A stretch of DNA of 64,000 nt from Stappia sp. ES.058. Lineage in GTDB: Bacteria > Pseudomonadota > Alphaproteobacteria > Rhizobiales > Stappiaceae. Shown piece by piece: positions 25,165 to 34,077 of the stretch. The notes beneath the pieces are model-generated. The model was not told where the DNA came from, ran no database searches, and saw nothing but the letters and a program-made list of their open reading frames with translations. The first letter of the stretch is position 1; each line of letters begins with the position of its first letter. The DNA lies in NCBI RefSeq assembly GCF_900105595.1, contig NZ_LT629784.1:4197001-4261000 (forward strand). The letters are read 5' to 3'. The position numbers and the translations under genes are program-made.

Positions 25165-25887
25165 ATGGATCAAGAGGCTTTGGTGCATCGTCATCCGCAG
25201 GCCGGGCTGACCCCGGGCGAGACGGATCCTGCGTCCGCAACGGACCGGACGGTGGAGGCCGCGCGCCTGTCGGGCGTCCGGGCCTCCGCGCGTGCCGCCT
25301 CGCGGCGCCATTCGCGCCGCGTGCGCATTATGCGCATTCTGGTGCCGGCAAGCGGTGCGGTGCTGCTTCTCGTGATTGCCGGCATGATCGGTGTCAGCAA
25401 CTACCTGAGCGGACTGGGGTTGGGGACGGTCAGCTTCACGGCCGACGGGCTTGTCATGGACAGTCCCGAACTGTCGGGCAATGACGGAGAGCGCTCCTAC
25501 AGGGTGTCGGCAAAACGCGCGATCCAGCGCATCAGCGATCCGCGCATCATCGACCTCGAAACGATCACGGCGGAACTGCGGATCAGCGCGGACCAGAAAC
25601 TCGACATCGTCGCGGCGCGGGGCACCTACAACAGCGTCGAGGAAACGCTGCTCCTGGCAGATGGCATCGATGTCGTCACCAACGACGGCGAAACCGCAAC
25701 GTTCGGAACGCTGAACATCGCGCTTAAAACGGGCACAATTCGCAGCGATGATCCCGTCGGGCTTACGTCTTCTTTCGGCACCCTGCGCGCCGGACGCATG
25801 CAATTCGACCAGGACGAAGGCAAGCTGACCTTCACGCAAGGAATTCAGATGACCATTCAGCCGCCTCAATCGGAGACCAGCCAATGA
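25165..25887 (+). CDS. lptC: Lipopolysaccharide transport protein LptC
   Basis: A 240-residue bitopic inner-membrane protein. A cytoplasmic N-terminus of about 55 residues, rich in Arg (ARAASRRHSRRVRIMRI), is followed by one membrane span (about 56-77) and a periplasmic beta-jellyroll that hands LPS from LptBFG to LptA. The long N-terminal part is usual in alphaproteobacteria. The stop overlaps the lptA start (ATGA), and the order lptC-lptA-lptB-rpoN is conserved in proteobacteria. Confidence 0.9.
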   Translation: MDQEALVHRHPQAGLTPGETDPASATDRTVEAARLSGVRASARAASRRHSRRVRIMRILVPASGAVLLLVIAGMIGVSNYLSGLGLGTVSFTADGLVMDSPELSGNDGERSYRVSAKRAIQRISDPRIIDLETITAELRISADQKLDIVAARGTYNSVEETLLLADGIDVVTNDGETATFGTLNIALKTGTIRSDDPVGLTSSFGTLRAGRMQFDQDEGKLTFTQGIQMTIQPPQSETSQ

Positions 25888-26441
25888 CAGACATCCGGCC
25901 CTTGCGCCGCCTTGCGATTGTTTTCGCGGCCCTTGTTTTGGGCGCCGCGCATCCGGCGACGGCACAGACCTTTTCCGATGCCTTCGCGGGCTTCGGCTCG
26001 AACGACCGGGAACCGATCCAGATCGAGGCGAAGGAACTCCAGGTCCAGGACAAGAGCCAGAGCGCCGTCTTCAGCGGCGATGTCGTCGTCACGCAGGGCG
26101 ATGCCGTCCTCAAGACGCAGCGTCTTGTCGTGCATTACGACGGATCGGCGGCCGGTGGCGTCAACCAGCGCATCGCCCGCCTGGAAGCGAGCGGTCGCGT
26201 GCTGATCGCCTCCAAGGACCAGAAGGCGACGGGCCAGAACGCTTCTTTCGACATGAACCGGCAGATGATGGTGATGACCGGCAAGGAGGTTGTGCTGTCG
26301 CAGGGGCCAAACGTCGTTACCGGCAACCGGCTGACGGTCAATCTCAAGACCGGCCAGGCGGATCTCGAGGCCCCCAAGAACGGCCGCGTCAGGGTGCTGA
26401 TCCAGCCCAACAGCATCAACAACGGGGCTCCGCAGAACTGA
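25884..26441 (+). CDS. lptA: Lipopolysaccharide transport periplasmic protein LptA
   Basis: A 185-residue OstA-like protein with a signal peptide (IVFAALVLGAAHPATAQ, cut near residue 28). The mature part has the OstA pattern: EPIQIEAKELQVQDKSQSAVFSGDVVVTQGDAVL, then RVLIASKDQKATGQNASFD and VTGNRLTVNLKTGQADLE. LptA units stack to form the periplasmic bridge for LPS. It is translationally coupled to lptC and lies about 150 bases before lptB. Confidence 0.92.
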   Translation: MTDIRPLRRLAIVFAALVLGAAHPATAQTFSDAFAGFGSNDREPIQIEAKELQVQDKSQSAVFSGDVVVTQGDAVLKTQRLVVHYDGSAAGGVNQRIARLEASGRVLIASKDQKATGQNASFDMNRQMMVMTGKEVVLSQGPNVVTGNRLTVNLKTGQADLEAPKNGRVRVLIQPNSINNGAPQN

Positions 26442-26592
26442 TCAAGTCTCGACAGCGGAAGAGCGGCTGCGTATTCCTGACGGAGGCGGGCCTGTCGTGC
26501 GCACGATCGTGTGCATCCGGTTTGCTTCCGCGGGGGCGCTCTTGCCGGAGCCAGCTCCTCGCCGCCCCGACCCTGTGCGCAATGGATATGTC

Positions 26593-27393
26593 GTGAAGCT
26601 CTTTTCCTTCCTCAACGCCTCTTCCGTCGCGGTGTCTCACGCGGAAAGCGGACATGCGCCCGAAGCCGAGGACGGCCTGCTCGTCGTCGACGGCATCGGC
26701 AAGAGCTACAAGCGCCGTCAGGTGGTGCGTCAGGTCGGGCTCACGGTGCAGCGAGGGGAAGCGGTTGGCCTGCTTGGTCCCAACGGCGCGGGCAAGACGA
26801 CCTGCTTCTACATGATCACCGGACTGATCCAGCCCGACCATGGCACGATCCGCCTCGACGGTTTCGACATCACCCGCTTGCCGATGTATCGCCGCGCCCG
26901 GCTCGGGATCGGCTATCTGCCGCAGGAAGCATCGATTTTTCGCGGCCTGTCGGTGGAAGACAACATTCGCGCCGTGCTTGAGGTCGTGGAGCCGGATCGC
27001 CGGCAACGCGCCGAGGACCTGGAAGCGCTTCTGGACGAGTTCGGCGTGACCCATTTGCGCAAGTCGCCGGCGATCGCGCTTTCGGGCGGCGAGCGCCGCC
27101 GGGTCGAGATCGCCCGGGCGCTGGCCAGCCGTCCCACCATCATGCTGCTCGATGAGCCGTTTGCCGGCATCGACCCGATCGCCGTCGGCGACATCCAGCA
27201 ACTCGTCCGTCATCTGACCCAGCGCGGCATCGGCGTCCTGATCACCGACCACAATGTTCGCGAGACGCTTGGCCTGATCGACCGCGCCTACATCATTGCC
27301 GCCGGCGAAGTGCTGACGGAAGGCTCGCCCTATGAGATCGTCGCCAACCCGGATGTGCGACGCCTCTACCTCGGCGAGCAGTTTACGCTTTGA
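26593..27393 (+). CDS. lptB: LPS export ABC transporter ATP-binding protein LptB
   Basis: The ATPase that powers LPS extraction by LptFG. Walker A is GPNGAGKTT, then YLPQEASIFRGLSVEDNI (LptB-specific Q-loop region), the signature LSGGERRRVEIARAL and Walker B IMLLDEPFAGIDPIAV, with the switch histidine in ITDHNVRET. The start is not certain: GTG at 26593 (VKLFSFLN) gives 266 residues with a short N-terminal extension, and an in-frame start at 26497 is also open. Most LptB proteins begin close to the LVVDGIGKSYK segment. Confidence 0.92.
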   Translation: MKLFSFLNASSVAVSHAESGHAPEAEDGLLVVDGIGKSYKRRQVVRQVGLTVQRGEAVGLLGPNGAGKTTCFYMITGLIQPDHGTIRLDGFDITRLPMYRRARLGIGYLPQEASIFRGLSVEDNIRAVLEVVEPDRRQRAEDLEALLDEFGVTHLRKSPAIALSGGERRRVEIARALASRPTIMLLDEPFAGIDPIAVGDIQQLVRHLTQRGIGVLITDHNVRETLGLIDRAYIIAAGEVLTEGSPYEIVANPDVRRLYLGEQFTL

Positions 27394-27508
27394 AGCGGCT
27401 CCCCCGATAAGTTACAAAGCAAGAAGCGGACCAACCGGGAAGCAGGCGCTTCCGGTGCCGGCCCTGCCGGGCAGGGTCTCGTTCCTGAAACGCATACCGG
27501 GGATCTGA

Positions 27509-29068
27509 ATGGCCCTGTCGCCGAAGCTTGAAATCCGTCAGGGCCAGTCCCTGATCATGACGCCGCAGCTGATGCAGGCGATCAAGCTTTTGCAGATGTC
27601 GAGTCTCGACCTGACGAGTTATGTCGAGGCGGAAATGGAGCGCAATCCGCTGCTGGAGCGCGTCGAGGGCGAGGGCCAGGCCGCGGATCCGGCGGAGCCC
27701 GCCGCGCCGGATGCATCGTCCGCGGAAGGGGCAGGTGAGGCCGACGGCGAGTGGATCCGCTCCGAGCTTTCCGACAGCGCGCAGGAAATCGCGGGACGCC
27801 TCGACACCGATCTCGGCAATGTCTACCCGGATGATCCGGGCACGCGCGCCGGCCAGGAAAACGGTGGCGCCGCGGGGGAGACCCTGCAGCGCGACCCCTT
27901 TCAAGGCGGGCTCGGGGCTTCGCGCGGGTCGGGCAGCGGGGGCGGCGACGACTACAACCTGGAGGCATTCGTCGCGTCCGAGATGACGCTGCAGCAGCAT
28001 CTGGCGGATCAGATGGTGCTTGTGGTGACCGACGCCGTCGACCGGCTGGTCGCCCGCACGCTGATCGACAATCTCGACGAGGCCGGCTATCTGCGCCTCG
28101 ATCTGGCCGAGACGGCGCAGCATATGGGCATCGAGCGGGACCGCCTGGATGCCGTGCTTTCGGCCCTCCAGACGCTCGAACCCTCGGGCGTTTTTGCAAG
28201 GTCGCTCGCCGAATGCCTCAAGCTGCAGCTGATCGACAGGAACCGCTACGATCCGGCGATGGCCCGGCTGATCGAGAACATCGAACTGCTTGCACGCCAC
28301 GACTATGCGGGGCTGCGCGCAGCCTGCGCCGTGGACGACGAGGATCTTGCGGAGATGATCGCCGAAATCAGGGCGCTCGACCCGAAGCCGGGAAGTGCCT
28401 TCGGCGCAACGCTGATCCAGCCGGTGGTGCCGGATGTGCTGGTGCGGCCGGCCCGCGATGGCAGCTGGGCGGTCGAACTCAACAGCGACACGCTGCCAAG
28501 GGTGCTGGTGAATCAGACCTATTATGCCACCGTCAGCCGTCAGGCGCGCGGCGAGGGCGAGAAGAGCTTCCTGAGCGAATGCCTCCAGACCGCAAACTGG
28601 CTGGCCAAGAGCCTGGATCAGCGTGCGCGCACGATCCTGAAGGTTTCCAGCGAGATCGTTCGACAGCAGGATGCGTTCCTGACCCGGGGCGTGGAGCATT
28701 TGCGGCCCCTCAATCTGCGCACCATCGCCGATGCGATTTCCATGCATGAATCGACCGTCAGCCGCGTGACCTCCAACAAGTACATGGCGACCCCGCGCGG
28801 CATCTTCGAACTGAAGTATTTCTTTTCGGCGTCCATTCCCGCCAGTGGCGGCGGCGATGCCCATTCGGCGGAAGCCGTGCGCCACAGGATCAGGGCGCTG
28901 ATCGATGCTGAGGCGCCGGATGCGGTCCTCTCGGACGACACGATCGTGAAGGTGCTACAGGGCGATGGCGTCGATATCGCCCGGCGAACGGTTGCAAAGT
29001 ACCGGGAATCCCTGCGTATTCCATCTTCCGTGCAGCGGCGGCGCGAAAAACGGGCGAGAGCGCCGTAG
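27509..29068 (+). CDS. rpoN: RNA polymerase sigma-54 factor
   Basis: A 519-residue sigma-54. Region I is the Gln/Leu-rich start (KLEIRQGQSLIMTPQLMQAIKLLQ), which interacts with enhancer-binding proteins. Region II is acidic and variable. The core-binding domain and HTH follow (ADAISMHESTVSRVTSNKY, GIFELKYFFS). The diagnostic RpoN box ARRTVAKYRE is at about residues 491-500 and reads the -24 element. It follows lptB and precedes hpf and ptsN, the usual order. A sigma-54 promoter and an activator gene lie at 43-45 kb in this same window. Confidence 0.96.
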   Translation: MALSPKLEIRQGQSLIMTPQLMQAIKLLQMSSLDLTSYVEAEMERNPLLERVEGEGQAADPAEPAAPDASSAEGAGEADGEWIRSELSDSAQEIAGRLDTDLGNVYPDDPGTRAGQENGGAAGETLQRDPFQGGLGASRGSGSGGGDDYNLEAFVASEMTLQQHLADQMVLVVTDAVDRLVARTLIDNLDEAGYLRLDLAETAQHMGIERDRLDAVLSALQTLEPSGVFARSLAECLKLQLIDRNRYDPAMARLIENIELLARHDYAGLRAACAVDDEDLAEMIAEIRALDPKPGSAFGATLIQPVVPDVLVRPARDGSWAVELNSDTLPRVLVNQTYYATVSRQARGEGEKSFLSECLQTANWLAKSLDQRARTILKVSSEIVRQQDAFLTRGVEHLRPLNLRTIADAISMHESTVSRVTSNKYMATPRGIFELKYFFSASIPASGGGDAHSAEAVRHRIRALIDAEAPDAVLSDDTIVKVLQGDGVDIARRTVAKYRESLRIPSSVQRRREKRARAP

Positions 29069-29483
29069 CGCCCTGTCGACAGCGCTGCGATGCCGGGTCG
29101 GGCGGATCGATCCGGACGCTCGGCTTGCGGGTTTTTGCGCGATGGCGTGACCATTGCGAACCGGCTAGACTGGCGGTCAGCGACGATCCGGACAATGGCA
29201 CGGCAGATGCCGCATCCAGGTGGGCGATCATGAAGGTGCTGCGCAAACAGGCGCTTCCAGACATCGATTGCTGCGGGCCAATGAGCCGGCCCCGACGTCA
29301 TTTGACTTCGCAATGCCGGGCGCTTATAGAGCCGCCCTCAGGATGCTCGGCCGGGGCAAGGTCGGCGATTGCGCGTCCGGTGCATGCGACAAACCGGCCC
29401 ATTCCGGGAAAGAGGTTTTCCGGATGCGCGACGCCTAGGCAACGGCGTCACACCAGAACTGTCCAGAACAAGAAGAGGTTCCC
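29069..29483. other. 415-base gap between rpoN and hpf; no gene supported
   Basis: Short open frames here are not convincing. The gap holds a sigma-70-like promoter for hpf at 29302-29330 and a sigma-54-like element at 29196-29210 (TGGCACG, four bases, then ATGC, one mismatch from TTGC). No terminator was recognised. Confidence 0.6.
29302..29330 (+). promoter_or_regulatory. Sigma-70-type promoter for hpf
   Basis: TTGACT at 29302-29307 and TATAGA at 29325-29330 are separated by 17 bases, close to the ideal -35/-10 arrangement. Transcription would begin near 29337, leaving a leader of about 150 bases before hpf. Confidence 0.6.
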
Positions 29484-30059
29484 ATGACACTGCGGGTATC
29501 CGGAAAGAATGTCGACATCGGCGATGCGCTCAGAACGCATATCGAGGACCGTGTCGCCGAGGCCGTCTCGAAGTATTTCGACGGTGGCTACACCGGACAT
29601 GTGACCGTCGGTCGCGAAGGCCCCGGTTTCCGGTCGGAGTGTTTGTTGCATCTCGACACGGGCATCGACCTGCAGGTCTCTGCCGACAGTCAGGATCCGC
29701 GTCAGAGCTTCGATGCGGCCGCCGAGCGGATCGAGAAGCGCTTGCGTCGCTACAAGCGCAAGCTGAAGGATCATCACGCGCATGCCGCCAACGGGCGCGA
29801 GAGCCTCGAGGCAACCTCCTATGTCCTTGCCTCCTACGAGGAAGAAGAAGAGGTTCCCGCCGATTTCACGCCGCTCGTCGTGGCCGAGACGTCCGCCAAG
29901 GTGAAGACGATGACGGTCGGGATGGCCGTGATGCAGCTTGACCTTTCGGAGGCACCTGTGGTGGTGTTTCGCAACGCTGGCAACGGCACCGTGAATGTCG
30001 TCTACCGCCGCGCGGACGGAAATTACGGGTGGGTTGACCCGGAAAACGCCGCGAAATAA
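29484..30059 (+). CDS. hpf: Ribosome hibernation-promoting factor, long form
   Basis: A 191-residue protein. Residues 1-100 are the S30AE domain (MTLRVSGKNVDIGDALRTHIE) that sits in the mRNA/tRNA channel of the 30S subunit. A linker follows, then a C-terminal dimerisation domain (KVKTMTVGMAVMQLDLSEAPVVVFRNAGNG) that joins two 70S ribosomes into 100S particles. This is the long HPF typical of alphaproteobacteria. AAGAGG lies before the ATG. It has its own likely promoter and sits between rpoN and ptsN. Confidence 0.94.
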   Translation: MTLRVSGKNVDIGDALRTHIEDRVAEAVSKYFDGGYTGHVTVGREGPGFRSECLLHLDTGIDLQVSADSQDPRQSFDAAAERIEKRLRRYKRKLKDHHAHAANGRESLEATSYVLASYEEEEEVPADFTPLVVAETSAKVKTMTVGMAVMQLDLSEAPVVVFRNAGNGTVNVVYRRADGNYGWVDPENAAK

Positions 30060-30136
30060 GTGGCGCGAGGCGGTTTCGCGCGGATGCGCGCGAAACCCCG
30101 TGTCACGTCCTTATGCTCGAACCCACGGGTCGAATC

Positions 30137-30601
30137 ATGGATCTTAGCGATCTCATTTCGCCGCAAGCGGTTGTTCCCAGTCTCAAGGTCAACAGCAAGA
30201 AGCAGGCTCTCCAGGAGCTTGCGGCCAAGGCTGCCACCGTCACCGGACTGCCCGAACGCGATATCTTCGATACGCTGTTGCAGCGCGAGCGCCTCGGGTC
30301 GACCGGCGTCGGCAACGGGATCGCCATTCCGCACGGCAAGCTGGTCGCACTGGACCGTCTCGTCGGCCTGTTTGCGCGTCTCGACCGGCCGATCGATTTC
30401 GATGCCCTCGACGATCAGCCGGTCGACCTTGTCTTTGTGCTGCTTGCGCCGGAAGGGGCGGGTGCCGATCACCTCAAGGCGCTGGCCCGGATCGCGCGGC
30501 GGATGCGCGACGCCGGCACCGTGGCGAAGCTCAGGGCAAGCGACGACGCGTCGGCGCTCTACACGCTCCTGACGCAACAGGTGGCCTCCAACGCGGCGTA
30601 A
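30137..30601 (+). CDS. ptsN: Nitrogen PTS enzyme IIA (EIIA-Ntr)
   Basis: A 154-residue EIIA of the fructose-mannitol type. The phosphorylated histidine is H66 in NGIAIPHGK. In alphaproteobacteria EIIA-Ntr is the end of the PTS-Ntr relay and regulates rather than transports, affecting potassium uptake, (p)ppGpp and nitrogen control. The start at 30137 (MDLSDL) is chosen by homology; an ATG at 30113 adds eight residues. A strong terminator follows after about 70 bases. Confidence 0.93.
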   Translation: MDLSDLISPQAVVPSLKVNSKKQALQELAAKAATVTGLPERDIFDTLLQRERLGSTGVGNGIAIPHGKLVALDRLVGLFARLDRPIDFDALDDQPVDLVFVLLAPEGAGADHLKALARIARRMRDAGTVAKLRASDDASALYTLLTQQVASNAA

Positions 30602-30670
30602 GGCGCGCGGCTTTCCGTCAATGCAGGACGAGAGCGGCGCGGTTCGCCCTCGGTGGTCAGATCCAAAAAA

Positions 30671-30699
30671 GCGCCCGCCGTTTCCGGCGGGCGCTTTTT
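30671..30699. terminator. Bidirectional rho-independent terminator
   Basis: GCGCCCGCCG at 30671-30680 and CGGCGGGCGC at 30685-30694 form a perfect 10-bp stem with the loop TTTC. It is flanked by six A on the left and five T on the right, so it works from both directions. It separates ptsN from the convergent DUF1150 gene. Confidence 0.92.
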
Positions 30700-30735
30700 G
30701 GTTCGGGGCGTTTGAGGACCGGTTGCTTTCCGGCG

Positions 30736-30987
30736 TCAGTGAAGCGCCACCGTGTAAAGCTCGTGCTCGGCCGCGTTGGCAAGCGCCACTTCCTTGCTAT
30801 CGCTCAGCATGATCGGCGTTCCGTCTGCGTTGAGCAGAACCCAGATGTTCAATCCCGGCTCCATGTCCGGTGCATCCGGAAACAGGGTCGACAGGTCGTC
30901 GGAGGTCATGGCCTTGACGTAGGCGATCTGGCCGGCGCCAAGGGCCTTGAACTCTCCAGGCTGCATATGCGTTTGTTCGCTCATCAT
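30736..30987 (-). CDS. DUF1150 family small protein
   Basis: An 83-residue protein (core EFKALGAGQIAYVKAM, then ADGTPIMLSDSKEVALANA) that matches DUF1150, a small family found mainly in Hyphomicrobiales and often downstream of hsp20. Its function is unknown. AAGGAG lies at 30992-30997 (minus strand); spacing favours the second of two adjacent ATGs (30984). The hsp20 gene lies 106 bases upstream on the same strand, so co-expression under heat stress is likely. Confidence 0.82.
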   Translation of the reverse strand: MMSEQTHMQPGEFKALGAGQIAYVKAMTSDDLSTLFPDAPDMEPGLNIWVLLNADGTPIMLSDSKEVALANAAEHELYTVALH

Positions 30988-31093
30988 GAGGCTCCTTACC
31001 AAAGTGGCCGGCCAGTCGGGCCGCCGGTCCCGGCGCGCGGGTGCTGTCGCTGTCGGCACCGCGTCGCGGTGCGTCTTGCGTCCGGGTGCGTCG

Positions 31094-31522
31094 TCAGTCT
31101 CGGGCGTCGATTTCGATGCGGCGCACGATACGTTCGGGTTCCGGGCGGGCGAGGTCGATCGAGAGCAGGCCGTCCTTGAGGTCCGCGCCGAGGATTTCGA
31201 TCCCCTCGGCGAGCACGAAGGCGCGTTGGAACTGACGGGCCGCAATTCCGCGATGCAGGAACTGGCGGGTCTTGTCGTCCTCCTGGCGACCGCGGATCAC
31301 CAGCTGGCTTTCCTCGACGCTGACGTCGAGCTGGTCGCGGGTGAACCCGGCAACAGCCAGTGTGATACGGATGATTTCGCCGTGTTTTCCGCTTTTTGGC
31401 AGGCGCTCGATGTTGTACGGCGGATAGCCGTCGTTGGCACCCTTGCTGACCCTGTCCAAAACCCGTTCGATATCCTCGAAGCCGAGCAGCAGCGGACTGG
31501 AAAACGCAGACATGCGCGTCAT
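31094..31522 (-). CDS. Small heat-shock protein, Hsp20/IbpA type
   Basis: A 142-residue alpha-crystallin-domain chaperone that holds unfolding proteins for DnaK/ClpB. The domain runs from about residue 36 (YNIERLPKSGKHGEIIRITLAVAGFTRDQLDVSVEE-type start) to residue 130 (GADLKDGLLSIDLARPEPE). The GLL / I-x-I region is near the usual place. AAGGG lies nine bases before ATG 31522; ATG 31513 is a second option. The DUF1150 gene follows. No clear RpoH promoter was identified in the 258 bases upstream. Confidence 0.9.
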   Translation of the reverse strand: MTRMSAFSSPLLLGFEDIERVLDRVSKGANDGYPPYNIERLPKSGKHGEIIRITLAVAGFTRDQLDVSVEESQLVIRGRQEDDKTRQFLHRGIAARQFQRAFVLAEGIEILGADLKDGLLSIDLARPEPERIVRRIEIDARD

Positions 31523-31780
31523 GTTTGTAAGCCCTTTTCAAAGCGGCCTGTATCGAAACGACCCCTACGCCCGGTTTCGACGCGTCGGGACGTTCAAGCA
31601 AACCGGACCCGGGAGCGGCATCCGGCCGGGGTGTCATACCCCTGTCGCTTCCATATATGGCGGGTCGGGGCGCGTGTTTCAAGAAACCCGGCGTCTTCAT
31701 CGGACATATGGCCGATGCCGCTTGATCGCGCCGGGCGTGTGGATAGGATGCGGCAACCTCCCAGCTGACGGTCGCGCGCA

Positions 31781-32971
31781 ATGGATATGAGTTTCGTTTT
31801 CCTGACCTTCGGCCTTCTGATCCTGGCAGGCATCGGTCTCGACGGCCTTGGCCGGATGACCCGCCTGCCGCGCATCACGCTGCTGGTTCTTTTCGGCATT
31901 CTGGTCGGTCCCTCGGGCCTGGACATGCTTCCCGTCGCCGCCGATGGCTGGCGCGACGCAACCGCCACCTTGACGCTTACGATGATTGCCTTCCTGCTCG
32001 GCGGGGAACTGTCGCGCCCCCGGTTGAAGGCGCATGGCCGGGCCATCCTGTCGGTGTCGCTTGCCGTCACCACCGCGTCCTTTGCCGTGATGGCGCTGGG
32101 GTTGTCGCTGATCGGCGTCCCGCTTGCCGTTTCGCTTCTGCTTGCGGGGATCGCGCTGGCCACCGACCCGGCGGCGACGCGTGACGTTGTGCGTACGGTT
32201 CACGCTGATGGGCCGGTCACGCGGGTGCTTCTCGGCGTGGTCGCCATCGACGATGCCTGGGGGGTAATCGCCTTTTCCGTGGTGCTCGGGCTTGTCGGCA
32301 TTGGCTCCGGGGGCGTCATCGTGGCGCTCGGCGAAGGGGTCGCGGATGTCGGCGGAGCAATTGCCGTCGGCTTTCTTATTGGCCTGCCGGCATCGTTCCT
32401 CACCGGCCGCATCCAGCCGGGCGAACCGACGCTTGCCGAGGCGCTGGGCCTTGTGCTGGTCTGCGCCGGCGTGTCGATGTGGTTCGAGGTGTCCGCGCTT
32501 CTGGCGGGAATGACCGCCGGCGTCGTGATCGTCAATCTCGCAAAGCATCACGATCGTCCATTCCACGAGATCGAATATGTCAGCTGGCCGTTCCTGATCC
32601 TGTTCTTCGTGCTGGCAGGCGCGTCGGTGGATTTGGCGGCCGTTGTCGTGGCCGGCCCGCTCGGGCTCGCCTTCATCGCGTTTCGCGTCGCCGGCCGCGC
32701 GGCCGGCGGCTGGCTCGGAGGGCGCTTCGGCGGCCTGACGCCAGCGCAGTCGGGGGTGTTCGGGCTTGCGCTGCTGCCGCAGGCCGGTGTCGCGCTCGGC
32801 ATGGCGCTGGTCGGCGCCAGCGCGCTTCCAGAGCATGCCGACACGATCATCACGGTCACGGTGGCGACGACGGTGGTCTTCGAACTGGCCGGGCCGCTGG
32901 TCACGGCCTTCGTCCTGACACGTCTCGGGGAAGCCGGTGCCGCGCCGCCTGAGGAGGACGAACGGTCCTAG
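31781..32971 (+). CDS. Cation/proton antiporter of the CPA2 (Kef/NapA) type
   Basis: A 396-residue membrane protein with 11-13 predicted spans. ALATDPAATRDVV and VVAIDDAWGVIAFS are the discontinuous-helix and Asp-Asp motifs of the ion-binding site of Kef/NapA-like antiporters. No TrkA-N or USP domain follows. Whether sodium or potassium is moved cannot be read. It is divergent from hsp20, and its TAG stop shares three bases (CTA) with the stop of convergent modC. Confidence 0.85.
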   Translation: MDMSFVFLTFGLLILAGIGLDGLGRMTRLPRITLLVLFGILVGPSGLDMLPVAADGWRDATATLTLTMIAFLLGGELSRPRLKAHGRAILSVSLAVTTASFAVMALGLSLIGVPLAVSLLLAGIALATDPAATRDVVRTVHADGPVTRVLLGVVAIDDAWGVIAFSVVLGLVGIGSGGVIVALGEGVADVGGAIAVGFLIGLPASFLTGRIQPGEPTLAEALGLVLVCAGVSMWFEVSALLAGMTAGVVIVNLAKHHDRPFHEIEYVSWPFLILFFVLAGASVDLAAVVVAGPLGLAFIAFRVAGRAAGGWLGGRFGGLTPAQSGVFGLALLPQAGVALGMALVGASALPEHADTIITVTVATTVVFELAGPLVTAFVLTRLGEAGAAPPEEDERS

Positions 32972-34077
32972 CGGGCGTCGTCGCCCCCGGCGATCCAGAT
33001 GTCCTCCGGCGCGATGGCGACGGACTTGAGGATGGCGTAGCACGAAAGCCCCGGCGCAATGGCGAGTGCCCGCGCCGAACGCCGGGTGATCCGCGCCAGC
33101 AGCCGTTCGTCACCGGCGGCGAGCTTCACGACCATGCCCGGCCCTTCGCCCTCGCGCACTGCCGTGACCGTGACCTTGAGCACGTTCAGCGCGGAGATGG
33201 CGCGCGGCGCCTCGCGGGCCAGGATCACGTCATGGGCGTGGATGCGCACGCGTACGCGGGTGCCTTCCGGCGCATCGATGCGCGGCAGGAGCAGCGGGCC
33301 GCCCGGCGTGTCCAGCTCGCTCAGGCCGTCATCGGCATGGTGACGGATCACGGCGGAGACCATGGCGCCGGCATCGCGGATCCCGAGGGTCGGAACGGCG
33401 CGCGGATCGGCCAGAACATCCGTCGGGCTGCCGACCCGGGTGGTCCGCCCGTCTCGCAGCGAGACCACGGTGGTGGCAAGCCGTGCTACCTCCGAAACCG
33501 AGTGGCTGACATAGAGGACCGGAATGTCGGTCTCGTCGCGCAGCCGCTCCAGATAGGGCAGGATCTCCGCCTTGCGGGCGTCGTCGAGGGCAGCGAGCGG
33601 CTCGTCCATCAGCAGCAGGCGCGGCGCGCTCAGGAGCGCCCGGCCGATGGCGACGCGCTGTTTTTCTCCACCCGACAGCGTTGCCGGCCGGCGATCGAGC
33701 AACGCCCCAAGCCCCAGCATCTCGACAACGCGCTGCGTTTCCGTGCGCTTGACCGCGCCGCGCGGGGCGAACCAGCCACCATAGGCAAGGTTGGCGGAAA
33801 CGTTGAGATGGGGAAACAACCGCCCTTCCTGAAAGACGTAACCGATGCGGCGCTTGTGCGGCGGCAGCCACACGCCGTCGGCGCTGTCGTGCAGCACCGT
33901 GTCGTTGACCGAGATGCGCGCCGCTTCGGGCCGCAGCAGGCCCGCGACGGCATTGACCAGCGTGGTCTTGCCCGAGCCCGAGCGACCGAACAGCGCGGTG
34001 ACGCCGGGAGGCGCCTCGAAGGCGACATCGAGCGAAAAGCCCGCAAAGCGATGGGTAACGGCGACCGAAAGGCTCAT
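32968..34077 (-). CDS. modC: Molybdate ABC transporter ATP-binding protein
   Basis: A 369-residue ATPase. Walker A is GRSGSGKTT, then RIGYVFQEGRLFPHLNV (the ModC-type Q-loop), the signature LSGGEKQRVAIGRAL and Walker B LLLMDEPLAALDD. Residues from about 295 form a molybdate-binding TOBE/MOP domain (ISALNVLKVTVTAVREGEG). The ATG at 34077 overlaps the modB stop. The frame is open further upstream without homology. Confidence 0.94.
   Translation of the reverse strand: MSLSVAVTHRFAGFSLDVAFEAPPGVTALFGRSGSGKTTLVNAVAGLLRPEAARISVNDTVLHDSADGVWLPPHKRRIGYVFQEGRLFPHLNVSANLAYGGWFAPRGAVKRTETQRVVEMLGLGALLDRRPATLSGGEKQRVAIGRALLSAPRLLLMDEPLAALDDARKAEILPYLERLRDETDIPVLYVSHSVSEVARLATTVVSLRDGRTTRVGSPTDVLADPRAVPTLGIRDAGAMVSAVIRHHADDGLSELDTPGGPLLLPRIDAPEGTRVRVRIHAHDVILAREAPRAISALNVLKVTVTAVREGEGPGMVVKLAAGDERLLARITRRSARALAIAPGLSCYAILKSVAIAPEDIWIAGGDDAR

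Noticed and set aside
31523..31780. RpoH promoter for hsp20 (CTTGAA on the minus strand near 31598)
   Set aside because: No matching -10 element lies at a suitable distance.
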